NCBI RefSeq assembly: GCF_030708075.1
Contig: NZ_CP117982.1
Location: forward strand, 2,621,302-2,685,301
Direction: 5' to 3'
From: Candidatus Epulonipiscium viviparus
GTDB taxonomy: Bacteria; Bacillota; Clostridia; Lachnospirales; Cellulosilyticaceae
DNA: 64,000 nucleotides
Under the pieces are notes generated by a model. That model made no database searches and was not told where the DNA came from. It worked only from the letters and a program-made list of their open reading frames with translations. Of the stretch, positions 8,331-17,416 are shown piece by piece. The translations under genes and the position numbers were made by a program. How positions within the stretch are numbered: position 1 is the stretch's first letter; every line of letters begins with the position of its first letter.

Positions 8331-11138
8331 TCAAGGGCTTATGTTTCTAAATGTGTAATAAATTCGATTTCCCTCAACTTTAAATTGCAAAAACGAAGCT
8401 TTGGCAAGGTCATCTTCAGAAATGTTTAGACCAATAGTATTTATATAGCGAACATTATCTATAATTTGGACTTCGTTTTTGTTGCGAGTGGTGGTAATAA
8501 CAAATACGTTTTTGTCTAGAGATGCGAGATAATCGTGAAATGCGGTGCCCTCTTTTGTGTTGGAAAAACCTGTAAGAGGATTATGTTCGGTAACAAGAAT
8601 AATGTGGTTCTTAGAAGTATTATCTAGTACGTTCTTTATATTTGACCACCCGAGTGTATTGGTATCGATAATACTGTGGTTGCTAGTATCCAAATAGACC
8701 AATTGAACGTCTTTATATATGGTTTGCCAAAAGCCAAAATTGGTGCGATAGGCATTGAGAATATCGAGCGGGATGTTGTCTTTGGAAGCCATAATTACCT
8801 GTGCGCCATTTGCAGTGAGTGCTGAGGTGAGTGACTGCTGTAGATCTTCGGCGAGCATAAAGCTGTTGGTGTGAGTGGGGCCTATAATATTGATATAATA
8901 TTCACCAGTTTGGAGCCTAAAATTTTCTGTATATAACGGATCAAATGTGTGGTCGGTGGCTGTTCCAAAATTGCCAGAGATGTTATTGCCTCGGGTTGCA
9001 GTGAGGTTGTCGAAGTAGATAGTGTTGCTAGTTTTCTTTGCGGTGGTTGGTGCAGAAATATATAGAGAAGTAACTCTTGCAGGCAGATCTATCTCCGCAG
9101 GTAGGTCGACGCTCAGCTTGCGATATTGGTCAAAGTCGAGCTCGTTTGCTAGTGTAAGGAAATATATTTTGCCGCTCTGATCCATTACCTCAATTTTTAA
9201 TGTATCTGCAGAATTATTTCCTCGAACCATTAAATTTAGACGCATAGAATCGGTAGGCAATATGAGGGGGTCGGGAAATGTTACTATTGCAGTAGAGCGA
9301 GTTTTATTTGGCGAAAAGGTATAGTTTACCGCAACAGCGCGCTTGCCATGATTTGCAAACCACGTTGATGCTTTTACTGAGCCAGAAACTTGTGGTGTAT
9401 CTCCAAACCATGTTGGAAGCGCATCTTCAAACGATTCGATAGACACTTCGGCGGCACCAATAACTATGCTTGCAGCAGCAGTCAGATCATGATAGCTTGC
9501 CTTAAGCACTGCAACTCCAGCTTTGGTTGATGAGATCGTATAGTTATTGATCTTGAGAAGCTCTGAAGGGTCGGACAGTTGTGCTGCAGCGATTTCGATT
9601 TGATCGCCCTCGTTGGTTGTGCCGATAATTTTAACTGTCTGTTTGGCACCAACATTCAAGTTTATGACAGCGGGCTCGATTTCTATGCCTACTAATTTTT
9701 CTGCAACATGAATTTTAACTTCAGATTCTACACCGTCTTTTGACGCTACAATAAATGCGTTGCCTGCAGTCTTGGGAACAATCGTATTGTTGTCTGTAAT
9801 GTCGGCTTCGATACCTATAATCTCAATATTATAATCGCTGAGTTCGATAGGATTTGAAGATTGGTCGATTCCAGTGATTGCAAATGTTATGGGTTCGCCT
9901 ACTGCAGTTATGGAGCGATCGATAGTTAGATGAATGTCGTCGAGTTTGTCGGGCTTATTGATAGAAAAGATGCCAAGGCCGTTCATAACTTTGCGTTGCG
10001 CACCATCAGATGGTAAGTTTTGTACCGAGAGATCGAATTCTCCCCTGTCTCGCGCAACCATAGTAGTGGAGCCGCCACCATCTAAATACATCGCATCCTT
10101 GGCACCTAGATCCAACAAAATTTGGATGACCTCATCATGTGTGGCACCGGCAGAGTATTGGCGCCCATCGATGGTGATAAGTAATAATTCTCCAAACTTA
10201 TCTGTTGTGGCAATGAGCGTGCGGGGATGGCGGACCTGTTTTCCCACGATGTTGGCAGCGCCCAAGTAAGGATGCCCATCTTGTAAAATTAGACCTCCGC
10301 CGCCGATGCCAAATATAAGTTCGTTGATTTCAGGAAGATTATGGAAGTTTGGCAAGCTTTTGTTGCTAAGAGCAGTATCAACGTGAACTGTTACTGGCAT
10401 GCCGATAGGAAATTTGCGAAACATTTCTGATGCGAAGGAGTTGTCCATCACGACTGCAAAGCCATTTTTGGGTATGTCTACTGCCCCAGAAGTTTTGTGT
10501 AAAGCCACCACACCATTTTTGATAACCAGTGTGGCAGCGCGTGGAAACTTTGCAGTAATCTCATTTGTAGTTGCAGTGTATTGATCATCCAAGACGACAG
10601 GAAGATTGAAGTATGTACCGATTTTATTGTAGCCATTTGCATAGGCAACTTCACCGTTTGAAGCATGGAGCGAAACAGTCGTATCGATATAATCCATCAG
10701 TATGTTTAAATTTTTGTCAACAAAAACGCTTGCCATATTCATTTCTGGACCCACTTCTGCTAGCTCTGTTGAGTAAATTTGCTTGACAGCGCCATCGGCA
10801 ATAGCGGCGCCAAAGCTAGGGACTGTGCTGGTGAGACTGAAAAAATCAGCGTTCACAGCAGCAACAGCACCTGTATCGGTGGCCATTTTATATATTGTTT
10901 GTTTGGTATCGAAAACGCCCGCATCGATGGGTGCAACTTTAACATTAAAATTAGTTAAATCAACTTGCAATACATTAACATCAAGCCAACCAATATTTGT
11001 TACAAGGCTGGTTTGAGTGTGTAAAACCCCTTCGGTTATAATTTGTTCCTCTTTGATTTCGTGAAAAACATCGAGGGCATAGGCATCATTTGTAGCTAGA
11101 GTGGTTAATATAATCATTAATAGTATTGTTAATTTCAT
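8331..11138 (-). CDS. Secreted phosphodiester glycosidase (NAGPA domain) with Big-type and phosphatase-like C-terminal domains
   Basis: A signal peptide (about 1-22, ending near NDAYA) is followed by a NAGPA/DUF2233 domain (about 60-395). It contains AAVNADFFSL, the glycine-rich IFGIGGGGLILQDG, VRHPRTLIATT and the hallmark MYLDGGGSTTMVA (about 352-364). Bacterial members cleave N-acetylglucosamine-1-phosphodiester or similar wall phosphodiesters. Next comes a bacterial Ig-like segment (about 405-560), then a beta-sandwich region. The last domain has VYLDTSNHSII and YINTIGLN, resembling calcineurin-like phosphatase C-termini seen in clostridial homologues, but without an obvious metal site. 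An AGGATGAT precedes ATG 11138. It lies 12 bp downstream of the LCP gene, so both probably act on wall glycopolymer. Confidence 0.8.
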   Translation of the reverse strand: MKLTILLMIILTTLATNDAYALDVFHEIKEEQIITEGVLHTQTSLVTNIGWLDVNVLQVDLTNFNVKVAPIDAGVFDTKQTIYKMATDTGAVAAVNADFFSLTSTVPSFGAAIADGAVKQIYSTELAEVGPEMNMASVFVDKNLNILMDYIDTTVSLHASNGEVAYANGYNKIGTYFNLPVVLDDQYTATTNEITAKFPRAATLVIKNGVVALHKTSGAVDIPKNGFAVVMDNSFASEMFRKFPIGMPVTVHVDTALSNKSLPNFHNLPEINELIFGIGGGGLILQDGHPYLGAANIVGKQVRHPRTLIATTDKFGELLLITIDGRQYSAGATHDEVIQILLDLGAKDAMYLDGGGSTTMVARDRGEFDLSVQNLPSDGAQRKVMNGLGIFSINKPDKLDDIHLTIDRSITAVGEPITFAITGIDQSSNPIELSDYNIEIIGIEADITDNNTIVPKTAGNAFIVASKDGVESEVKIHVAEKLVGIEIEPAVINLNVGAKQTVKIIGTTNEGDQIEIAAAQLSDPSELLKINNYTISSTKAGVAVLKASYHDLTAAASIVIGAAEVSIESFEDALPTWFGDTPQVSGSVKASTWFANHGKRAVAVNYTFSPNKTRSTAIVTFPDPLILPTDSMRLNLMVRGNNSADTLKIEVMDQSGKIYFLTLANELDFDQYRKLSVDLPAEIDLPARVTSLYISAPTTAKKTSNTIYFDNLTATRGNNISGNFGTATDHTFDPLYTENFRLQTGEYYINIIGPTHTNSFMLAEDLQQSLTSALTANGAQVIMASKDNIPLDILNAYRTNFGFWQTIYKDVQLVYLDTSNHSIIDTNTLGWSNIKNVLDNTSKNHIILVTEHNPLTGFSNTKEGTAFHDYLASLDKNVFVITTTRNKNEVQIIDNVRYINTIGLNISEDDLAKASFLQFKVEGNRIYYTFRNISP

Positions 11139-11150
11139 ATCATCCTCATC

Positions 11151-12161
11151 CTATTCAACGTGTTCGAAAAATATGCTTTTGCTGAAATCTTCTATGGCGG
11201 CCATATCTGGAATAAAGTACGAGATATGTCCTATATACTGCCCCTTTCCAGGTAATGTATAAAAATGGAGATTGTCTAAGCTAAAGTCTTTGAGATATCC
11301 ATAATATTGGAAAATTTCGGTAATTGATATATCTGTTTTAATGGAGCTAAATAAAATTTGAATTAGGTTAGGTATCTTAAGAATAATAGACGGGCTAAGT
11401 ACTTTGTCAGCAAACGCTTCTAGAAATAGTTGCTGCATCTTAATTCTGTCGACATCACCACCAGGCATAGATCGATATCGAACAAACTGCTCGGCCTTGA
11501 CACCGTCTAGTAACTGCGGGCCAGCTTTTAAATCGATATACAAAGCTTGAATGGGGTCATAATAATACATGTCAATCGGTACGTCAATATAAACACCACC
11601 AACCGCATCTACAATTTCGCGAAAGGCAGTTAATGAAACTATAACGTAGTTGTCTATTTGAATGCCGAGCAAGTTTTCGATGTAAGCTAATGCATAATTA
11701 TCTATGTTATCTATACCAGTATATGAAGACATTTCGTTGATTTTGGTAACGCTCATTGTGTAGCCATGTTGCTTGCGCATCGCAGTTTTTTGGGCTTGAG
11801 TCCACTCAACTCGGGTATCTCGCGGAATAGAAACAAGATTGATTTTGCCGGTTATGGAGTTGTAGTTGGCAACGATAATGACGTCTGTTCGATAGCCTTG
11901 GGCGTCTGTTCCAAGTACAGCAACGGTTTTGTTTACTTCTTCTATATCGGTTGCAGCGACAGGTGTGCTGACTTGTGTAGATGCAACAGCGGTGGTGAGT
12001 GCCGCAGGATGATTAGAAGGATCTGAGGGATCTGTAGAATCGACATAGATATGTTTTTGATAGGCCCAAATGCTTCCACTAAAAATTAAGGCTAGAACAA
12101 TTGAGGTGACAATAAAAGAGTTTATAAAAAAGTTAAAAAATCCTTTCGATGGTTTTTGCAT
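11151..12161 (-). CDS. LytR-CpsA-Psr (LCP) family wall glycopolymer ligase
   Basis: The 336-residue protein has a short cytoplasmic tail, one membrane helix (about 10-33) and an extracellular LCP domain. Diagnostic pieces are VAVLGTDAQGYRTDVIIVAN (about 81-100), INLVSIPRDTRVEW, KINEMSSYTG, VGGVYIDVPIDM, QLLDGVKAEQFVRYR and GGDVDRIKMQQLFL. The Asp and Arg residues that bind the lipid pyrophosphate in this family are present. LCP enzymes move glycopolymers from undecaprenyl carriers onto peptidoglycan. AAGGGG precedes the ATG. This is the first gene of a minus-strand pair with the phosphodiester glycosidase and is divergent from nfo. Confidence 0.88.
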   Translation of the reverse strand: MQKPSKGFFNFFINSFIVTSIVLALIFSGSIWAYQKHIYVDSTDPSDPSNHPAALTTAVASTQVSTPVAATDIEEVNKTVAVLGTDAQGYRTDVIIVANYNSITGKINLVSIPRDTRVEWTQAQKTAMRKQHGYTMSVTKINEMSSYTGIDNIDNYALAYIENLLGIQIDNYVIVSLTAFREIVDAVGGVYIDVPIDMYYYDPIQALYIDLKAGPQLLDGVKAEQFVRYRSMPGGDVDRIKMQQLFLEAFADKVLSPSIILKIPNLIQILFSSIKTDISITEIFQYYGYLKDFSLDNLHFYTLPGKGQYIGHISYFIPDMAAIEDFSKSIFFEHVE

Positions 12162-12279
12162 AGATTACCCCTTTTTCTGTATTTTTTAATTTGCATTAAT
12201 ATTATGCCACTATCTTATTAAATGTTCAAAAATCCACTTAATTATACCATAAATAATATAAAAATCAATTAACCTCCCC

Positions 12280-12308
12280 TTGAACTAAACTACAATATTA
12301 TCTAGTAT
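12280..12308 (+). promoter_or_regulatory. Candidate sigma-A promoter for nfo
   Basis: TTGAAC (12280-12285) and TAGTAT (12303-12308) are separated by 17 bp. They lie 38 bp upstream of the nfo start, which is preceded by AGGAAGG. The -35 is close to consensus and the -10 is moderate. Confidence 0.45.
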
Positions 12309-12345
12309 ATTAAATTAGATAGAAAATATTAGGAAGGACATCAAT

Positions 12346-13200
12346 ATGCTAAAAATTGGTTCACATGTTTCTATGTCTAATGGATTAATAGGAGCTGCAG
12401 AAGAAGCGTGGTCGTATGGAGCAAATACGTTTATGATTTATACAGGAGCACCGCAAAACACTAGGCGTTCTCCAATTGAGAAGCTGAAAATAAAAGAAGG
12501 TCAAGAATTTATGAAGGCCCATGGAATTAGCGATATAGTAGTTCACGCACCATATATTATTAATCTTGCTGCAGCCAAGGAAGACACTTATGCCTTCGCA
12601 AAAGAATTTTTGAAGCTAGAATTAGCTAGGACAAAGACACTAGGATCAGAATATCTGGTGATTCATCCGGGAGCATATACTTCCGCTACCTTAGACGAAG
12701 GGATAGATCGTATAGTTGCAGCAATAAATAGTGCGTTACAAGAAGATGGGCCCACGCTGTTGTTGGAAACGATGTCTGGAAAAGGAACAGAGATCGGAAA
12801 AAATTTCCACGAGATAAAGAGAATTATTGCAGGAGTTATAATGAAAAATAAGATTGGAGTCTGCTTCGATACATGCCATCTTCATGACAGCGGCTATGAT
12901 ATTGTAGAAGATTTCGACGGAGTTCTAAAAGAATTTGACGAATTGGTCGGAAAGGATTATATTAAGGTGGTGCATCTTAATGGCTCAATAAATGTGCGAG
13001 GAGCCAAAAAAGATAGGCACGCGAATTTGGGAGCGGATAGAACTAATCCACGAGGCGAAGATAAAATTGGGATCACTGCAATTAAAAAGATCGTTGCAAA
13101 TCCAATATGCCAAAATATTCCGCTAATATTAGAAACTCCGTGGTTAGATAAAAATACTAATTTGTATAAGGAAGAGATTGAACTGTTGAGAGGGAACTAA
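12346..13200 (+). CDS. nfo: Endonuclease IV (AP endonuclease)
   Basis: The 284-residue TIM-barrel nuclease begins MLKIGSHVSMSNGLIGAAEE. The metal-binding residues are in family positions: VVHAPYIINLA, LVIHPGAYTSA, LLLETMSGKGTEIG, GVCFDTCHLHDSGYD, VVHLNGSINVRGAKKDRHAN and LILETPW. It incises DNA 5' to abasic sites during base excision repair in the cytosol. The length matches the Nfo family (about 280). The AGGAAGG ribosome site is eight bases from the ATG. The reductase gene starts two bases after its stop, so the two are probably co-transcribed. Confidence 0.96.
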   Translation: MLKIGSHVSMSNGLIGAAEEAWSYGANTFMIYTGAPQNTRRSPIEKLKIKEGQEFMKAHGISDIVVHAPYIINLAAAKEDTYAFAKEFLKLELARTKTLGSEYLVIHPGAYTSATLDEGIDRIVAAINSALQEDGPTLLLETMSGKGTEIGKNFHEIKRIIAGVIMKNKIGVCFDTCHLHDSGYDIVEDFDGVLKEFDELVGKDYIKVVHLNGSINVRGAKKDRHANLGADRTNPRGEDKIGITAIKKIVANPICQNIPLILETPWLDKNTNLYKEEIELLRGN

Positions 13201-13201
13201 A

Positions 13202-13939
13202 ATGAAAAATAAGATTGTGCTTGTTACAGGTTCGTCGCGTGGGATCGGAAAGGCTATTGCGAATGCTTTTTTAAAGCAGGGGGATTATGTAATACTAAAT
13301 TCGGGTAATAGCGAAGAAGAATTGATTCAAACTTATGAAGAGTTTATGTCACGGGGTTACCCATGCACTTATTATAAGGCTGATTTAGCTATATACAAAG
13401 AAGCTTTATCCTTGTTTGACTTCATAGTGGAAAAAACTGGATCATATCCAGATGTAGTAATCAATAATGCAGGCATAAGTTATTACAAACTTTTTACGGA
13501 AACCAAGCCAAATGAATGGACAAAGGTTATAAATACCAATCTAAATTCTGCATATCACTGTAGTTATCTAGCATTGCCATATATGATAAAAAACCATTCT
13601 GGAATCATCATCAATATTTCATCGATTTGGGGAAGCGTTGGTGCTTCATTAGAAGTTGCGTATTCTACGAGCAAAAGCGCTTTGCATGGGTTTACTAAGG
13701 CACTAGCAAAAGAGGTTGGGCCATCTAATATAAGAATCAATGCAATAGCCTGTGGGTGGATCGACACTGGAATGAATAATCTATTTGACAACGAAGATAG
13801 AGCGATATTTTTAAACGACGTACCGTTGATGCGAGCAGGAAGTGTAACGGATGTTGCCAAAGTTTGTTTGTTTCTGGCAAGCGATAATGCAAGTTATATT
13901 ACGGGGCAAATCATTACACTCGATGGGGGGCTAACCTAA
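13202..13939 (+). CDS. ymfI: SDR-family reductase, probably EF-P 5-aminopentanone reductase (YmfI-like)
   Basis: This 245-residue short-chain dehydrogenase has TGSSRGIGKAIA (NADPH-binding, about 10-21), NNAGISYY, the catalytic Ser in IINISSIWGSVGAS (about 135-148), YSTSK (Tyr and Lys about 155-159) and SYITGQIITLDGG at the end. The stretch NISSIWG-x-GAS-x-EV-x-YS-x-SK is the pattern I associate with YmfI. That enzyme reduces the aminopentanoyl group on elongation factor P in Bacillus. A general FabG-like 3-oxoacyl-ACP reductase is the alternative, since no fatty-acid gene lies nearby. Its ribosome site (GAGAGGG) lies inside the end of nfo. Confidence 0.72.
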   Translation: MKNKIVLVTGSSRGIGKAIANAFLKQGDYVILNSGNSEEELIQTYEEFMSRGYPCTYYKADLAIYKEALSLFDFIVEKTGSYPDVVINNAGISYYKLFTETKPNEWTKVINTNLNSAYHCSYLALPYMIKNHSGIIINISSIWGSVGASLEVAYSTSKSALHGFTKALAKEVGPSNIRINAIACGWIDTGMNNLFDNEDRAIFLNDVPLMRAGSVTDVAKVCLFLASDNASYITGQIITLDGGLT

Positions 13940-14000
13940 GAAATTGATGTAGCAGCTGTAGATGATACAGTTGCTGCATTACAAAATAATGAGAGGGGTG

Positions 14001-14037
14001 AATGTAAAGTTGGTGGTTTACCTTTACATTTTTTTAT
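14001..14037 (+). terminator. Rho-independent terminator after the nfo-SDR pair
   Basis: A perfect nine-base stem AATGTAAAG/CTTTACATT encloses a 12-base loop and is followed by a run of T. A weaker stem (13948-13978, TGTAGCAGCTGT pairing with ACAGTTGCTGCA) lies just upstream. Confidence 0.75.
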
Positions 14038-14123
14038 GCTAAGATTAAGAAAAATTATATACAAGAAAAAGGACCCGAACATAAGATAGTAGTATGATGA
14101 AAAAGTAGAAAGGAAAAATTATA

Positions 14124-15611
14124 ATGAAAAAAATTTTAATGTCTAAATTGATAGCAGCAACTGTTTTATTAAATATTTCGCAAATAGCAAGTGCTGTTGA
14201 GATTCCAAAACCAGAGGCATTTGAACTTCTTCCTGCTTTAGTACATGTATTTCCAGAACAGGCAGAAGAAGCAGAAGACAAAGAAATTGACCCCGATATA
14301 GAAGTAGAAAGCAATCTTATTGCAAAGCAACACTATTGGGGTGGAGAAGTTGGGCTTATAGAAACCTATGTCTACAATGAGTCTGATCAGTTAATACAAA
14401 AAATTGAAACAGAAGGAAATACGCAGTTAATAACAGAATACAACTATAATAAAAATGGTGACTTGGTACAAAAAGTTAGTTCTAATGGTGAAATAATAGA
14501 TTATTTATACAATAAATGGGGAAATATGGTTCAGGAAATACGCCATCATGATATCTACGAAACAACAACAACGTATACTTATGAGTATGACGATTATAAC
14601 AACCTAACAAAGAAGGCGTTTTTTAATACCCGAGACCAAATAGATGCGGATACCTATGTGTACAATGATCGGGGGTTGCTGAGCGCTGAATATATAGAGG
14701 GAAATAAATATCCTCGATGCAAATATTTTTATGATGAAAATGACAATTTGATAAAGATAGAGTATTATGTGGTAGAGAAAAAGTTGGCTACAAAAGAATT
14801 GTCATATGAAACTACCTATACATACGATGAGCTGGGTAGATTGATTCAAGATGATTTTTATACTTATGAATATGATGATTATGGAAATATCGCAAAACAA
14901 GTATCGATATTTGGTGCAGAAAGTTTTTATACTGATTACGTATACGAACACGTTGAGTTAGAAAAGTCCGAAAAGATAGATGCAATTATAGATTCTATAG
15001 AGATACCGACAACGCTGGGTGATGCAGAAAATAATATGACAATACCTGTAGTAACCGGCACGGCAATAGTAGATGGAGCAGCAGAAGAATCTACAACTGC
15101 AATAGTAGATGGAGCAGCAGCAGAATCCACAACTGCAATGGACTGGAAACAGGAATATATAAATTTCATATCAACCCATGCGCCGATACCGAGCATGTTT
15201 CAAACAGATTTTTACAAATTGGTGCATATAGACGACGATGAAATTCCGGAATTATATATAGATGGGCAATATGTAAGTGACATTCAGTATATACTGGCAA
15301 GTGGGGGGAGATATTTAGCCCTCTCTACATACGGACTAGAAGATGTGTATTACATTCCAAATTCAGGAAATTTGGTTGTAGATCAATGGCTGTCTGTTGA
15401 AGAATATAAATTAACAAAAGATGGATTTGAATTGGTAGAAGAGATTAATTCATATGGCTTTGAAGATAAATCGATTATATTGGATTTTGGTGTAGTAACG
15501 TATGGCTTTGAAGATATGAGGCAAGCGATGACAAAGGATTCTGTGTTGATGGGAGTTGAAGAGGAGCTTAAATCCTATCAGGAAATAATAGAAGAGATTG
15601 AGAATTATTAA
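14124..15611 (+). CDS. Secreted protein with YD/RHS-like repeats
   Basis: A signal peptide (about 1-25, ending ...ASA) leads a 495-residue acidic protein. Residues about 80-280 hold repeated Y-x-Y-x2-x-G/N-x-L units such as YNYNKNGDLVQK, YEYDDYNNLTKK, YVYNDRGLLSAE, YTYDELGRLIQD and YEYDDYGNIAKQ, which are RHS/YD-type repeats. Residues about 315-338 contain two near-identical 12-residue units ending ESTTA. The C-terminal part (about 340-495) has no motif I recognise. RHS-like repeats form beta-shells, but a stretch this short more likely acts in carbohydrate or surface binding. AGAAAGG precedes the ATG. It is monocistronic between two terminators. Function is unknown. Confidence 0.7.
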   Translation: MKKILMSKLIAATVLLNISQIASAVEIPKPEAFELLPALVHVFPEQAEEAEDKEIDPDIEVESNLIAKQHYWGGEVGLIETYVYNESDQLIQKIETEGNTQLITEYNYNKNGDLVQKVSSNGEIIDYLYNKWGNMVQEIRHHDIYETTTTYTYEYDDYNNLTKKAFFNTRDQIDADTYVYNDRGLLSAEYIEGNKYPRCKYFYDENDNLIKIEYYVVEKKLATKELSYETTYTYDELGRLIQDDFYTYEYDDYGNIAKQVSIFGAESFYTDYVYEHVELEKSEKIDAIIDSIEIPTTLGDAENNMTIPVVTGTAIVDGAAEESTTAIVDGAAAESTTAMDWKQEYINFISTHAPIPSMFQTDFYKLVHIDDDEIPELYIDGQYVSDIQYILASGGRYLALSTYGLEDVYYIPNSGNLVVDQWLSVEEYKLTKDGFELVEEINSYGFEDKSIILDFGVVTYGFEDMRQAMTKDSVLMGVEEELKSYQEIIEEIENY

Positions 15612-15620
15612 ACAGTATTG

Positions 15621-15656
15621 GGGGCTGCAAGAGTAAATGCAAGCCCCTATTTTGTT
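15621..15656. terminator. Terminator between convergent genes
   Basis: GGGGCT (15622-15627) pairs with AGCCCC (15643-15648), followed by TATTTTGTT on the plus strand. It lies between the secreted YD-repeat gene and the end of the transporter operon and may serve both strands. Confidence 0.6.
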
Positions 15657-16494
15657 ACCCTTTTAATCCAGAAGTCGCGATTCCTTCAACTAGATATTTT
15701 TGCAAGCATATAAATAATATAACGATTGGCATTATAGATAAAATTGACATAGCAAACATGGCTCCATAATCTGTTGAAGACGCTGGGTCAGAAAATAACT
15801 TCAATGCTAAGCTAATAGGATATTTGGCAGAATCTGATACATATAGCAAGGCACCCAAAAAGTCATCCCATCTCCATATAAATGAAAATATTGTAGAAGT
15901 GATGATTGCCGGAACGATTAGTGGAAGTATAATTCGAAAAAAGATTCCATATATACTACAACCATCAATGCGGGCAGCTTCATCGAGATCTTTGGGTATT
16001 CCATTTATAAAATTGTGGATAAGATACACGAAGAAACCTTGTATAGCAAAGAAATATGGGACGGTTAGAGGCATATATGAGTTGACCCAGCCTAGCTGAT
16101 TATACCAAATAAATTGTGGAATCATCAATATTTGTGCAGGCAGCATCATGGAGACTAACATTGCAGCAAAGAGGATTTTCTTGCCACGAAAGTTGCAGCG
16201 CGAGAAGCCATATGCGACAAATGATGAAGAAATGACTGTGCCGATTGTGGCTACTATAGAGATATATAATGAATTACCAAAGTATGTGGCAAAAGTAGTT
16301 TTAGAAAACCCGGCCCAACCGGTAATATAGTTTTGGATAGTCCACACTCGGGGAAACAACTCATCTGATGTTGCAAATATAGTGGAAGTTTCTTTAAAAG
16401 AGCTAAAGAATAGCCATAATAGAGGATATATCATTAAGATGCCTGCAGAAAAAACCACTATATGATACGCAATTGTTTTTGGTTTAATTTTCAT
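15655..16494 (-). CDS. Carbohydrate ABC transporter permease (MalG type)
   Basis: The 279 residues form six membrane helices of the CUT1 permease family. The EAA loop reads DEAARIDGCSIYGIFFRIILPLIVPAI (about 185-211), the cytoplasmic coupling helix that contacts the ATPase. The start IVVFSAGILMIYPLLWLFFSSFK is typical of MalG-like subunits. A GAAGGAGG ribosome site lies at the end of the upstream permease gene, whose stop immediately precedes this start. With its partner permease and the lipoprotein it imports a sugar or oligosaccharide, whose identity cannot be read from sequence. No ATPase gene is nearby, so a shared MsmX-like ATPase is likely. Confidence 0.9.
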   Translation of the reverse strand: MKIKPKTIAYHIVVFSAGILMIYPLLWLFFSSFKETSTIFATSDELFPRVWTIQNYITGWAGFSKTTFATYFGNSLYISIVATIGTVISSSFVAYGFSRCNFRGKKILFAAMLVSMMLPAQILMIPQFIWYNQLGWVNSYMPLTVPYFFAIQGFFVYLIHNFINGIPKDLDEAARIDGCSIYGIFFRIILPLIVPAIITSTIFSFIWRWDDFLGALLYVSDSAKYPISLALKLFSDPASSTDYGAMFAMSILSIMPIVILFICLQKYLVEGIATSGLKG

Positions 16495-17403
16495 TTACAG
16501 ACCTCCTTCATATACCCAAAACTTTTTGGTCAAAAATAAAATTCCAGTAACTAGGCCGATAATTAATAGCATAATCCAAGCGAGGGCTGCAGCATAGCCG
16601 GCATTATAAAACTCAAACGACTGTTGATACATATATACAGCATAGAATAATGTGGAATCTAAAGGTTTACCCTGCGTAATTATATAACATTGTGTGAAGG
16701 CTAAAAATCCGGTGATGGTTTGCATTATAAGATTGAAGAATATGGTGGGTGTAAGCAATGGCAATGTTACTTTAAAAAATGTTTGTGATTTGGTCGCGCC
16801 ATCCATCAGCGTTGCTTCATATAAGCTATGAGGAATTTGTTTTAATGAAGCGAGAAATATTAACATCGATGAGCCGAATTGCCATACTGCTAGCAAAATT
16901 AGTACCCATATAGCCGTACTGGTATTTCCAAGCCAGGCAAATGACGTTTCCAAACCTATAGAGTTTAGCAAACTATTGAGAACTCCATCGGTAGCAAAGA
17001 TGCGCTTCCATAATACAGCAACAGCAACGCTACCCCCAATGATAGAAGGCAGGTAGAATACCGCACGATAAAATCCCGACATTTTACTATTTTTAACAAG
17101 TAATAAGGCAACGGCAAGGGCAAAAATTAGTCGAAGCGGTACAGACATAACCGCATAATAAAATGTAACACCTACAGATTTTAGAAATTTTGGATCATCG
17201 GTGAAGATTTTGATATAATTGTCGAGGCCAATAAACTTGGGTGGAGATAAAATATTATAGCTACACAATGAGTAATATAAAGAAAGTAGCATAGGTATTA
17301 TCAAGAAAAATAGAAAGCCTATGATAAATGGCGAAGCAAAGATGACGCCGGCAACATGCTCTTTTTCTAACCATATTCGAGTTCGTTTAAAACGTTCCTT
17401 CAA
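16495..17403 (-). CDS. Carbohydrate ABC transporter permease (MalF/UgpA type)
   Basis: The 302-residue protein has six to seven membrane helices. Its EAA loop LYEATLMDGATKSQTFFKVTLPLLTPTI (about 193-220) is well conserved. The N-terminus (GVIFASPFIIGFLFFLIIPM) is typical of the partner subunit in CUT1 importers. Translation probably starts at TTG 17403, eight bases after AAAGGGGG. It lies between the solute-binding lipoprotein (13 bp upstream) and the second permease (adjacent). The operon order binding protein-permease-permease is standard for this family. Confidence 0.9.
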   Translation of the reverse strand: MKERFKRTRIWLEKEHVAGVIFASPFIIGFLFFLIIPMLLSLYYSLCSYNILSPPKFIGLDNYIKIFTDDPKFLKSVGVTFYYAVMSVPLRLIFALAVALLLVKNSKMSGFYRAVFYLPSIIGGSVAVAVLWKRIFATDGVLNSLLNSIGLETSFAWLGNTSTAIWVLILLAVWQFGSSMLIFLASLKQIPHSLYEATLMDGATKSQTFFKVTLPLLTPTIFFNLIMQTITGFLAFTQCYIITQGKPLDSTLFYAVYMYQQSFEFYNAGYAAALAWIMLLIIGLVTGILFLTKKFWVYEGGL

Positions 17404-17416
17404 CTTAAGTCCCCCT

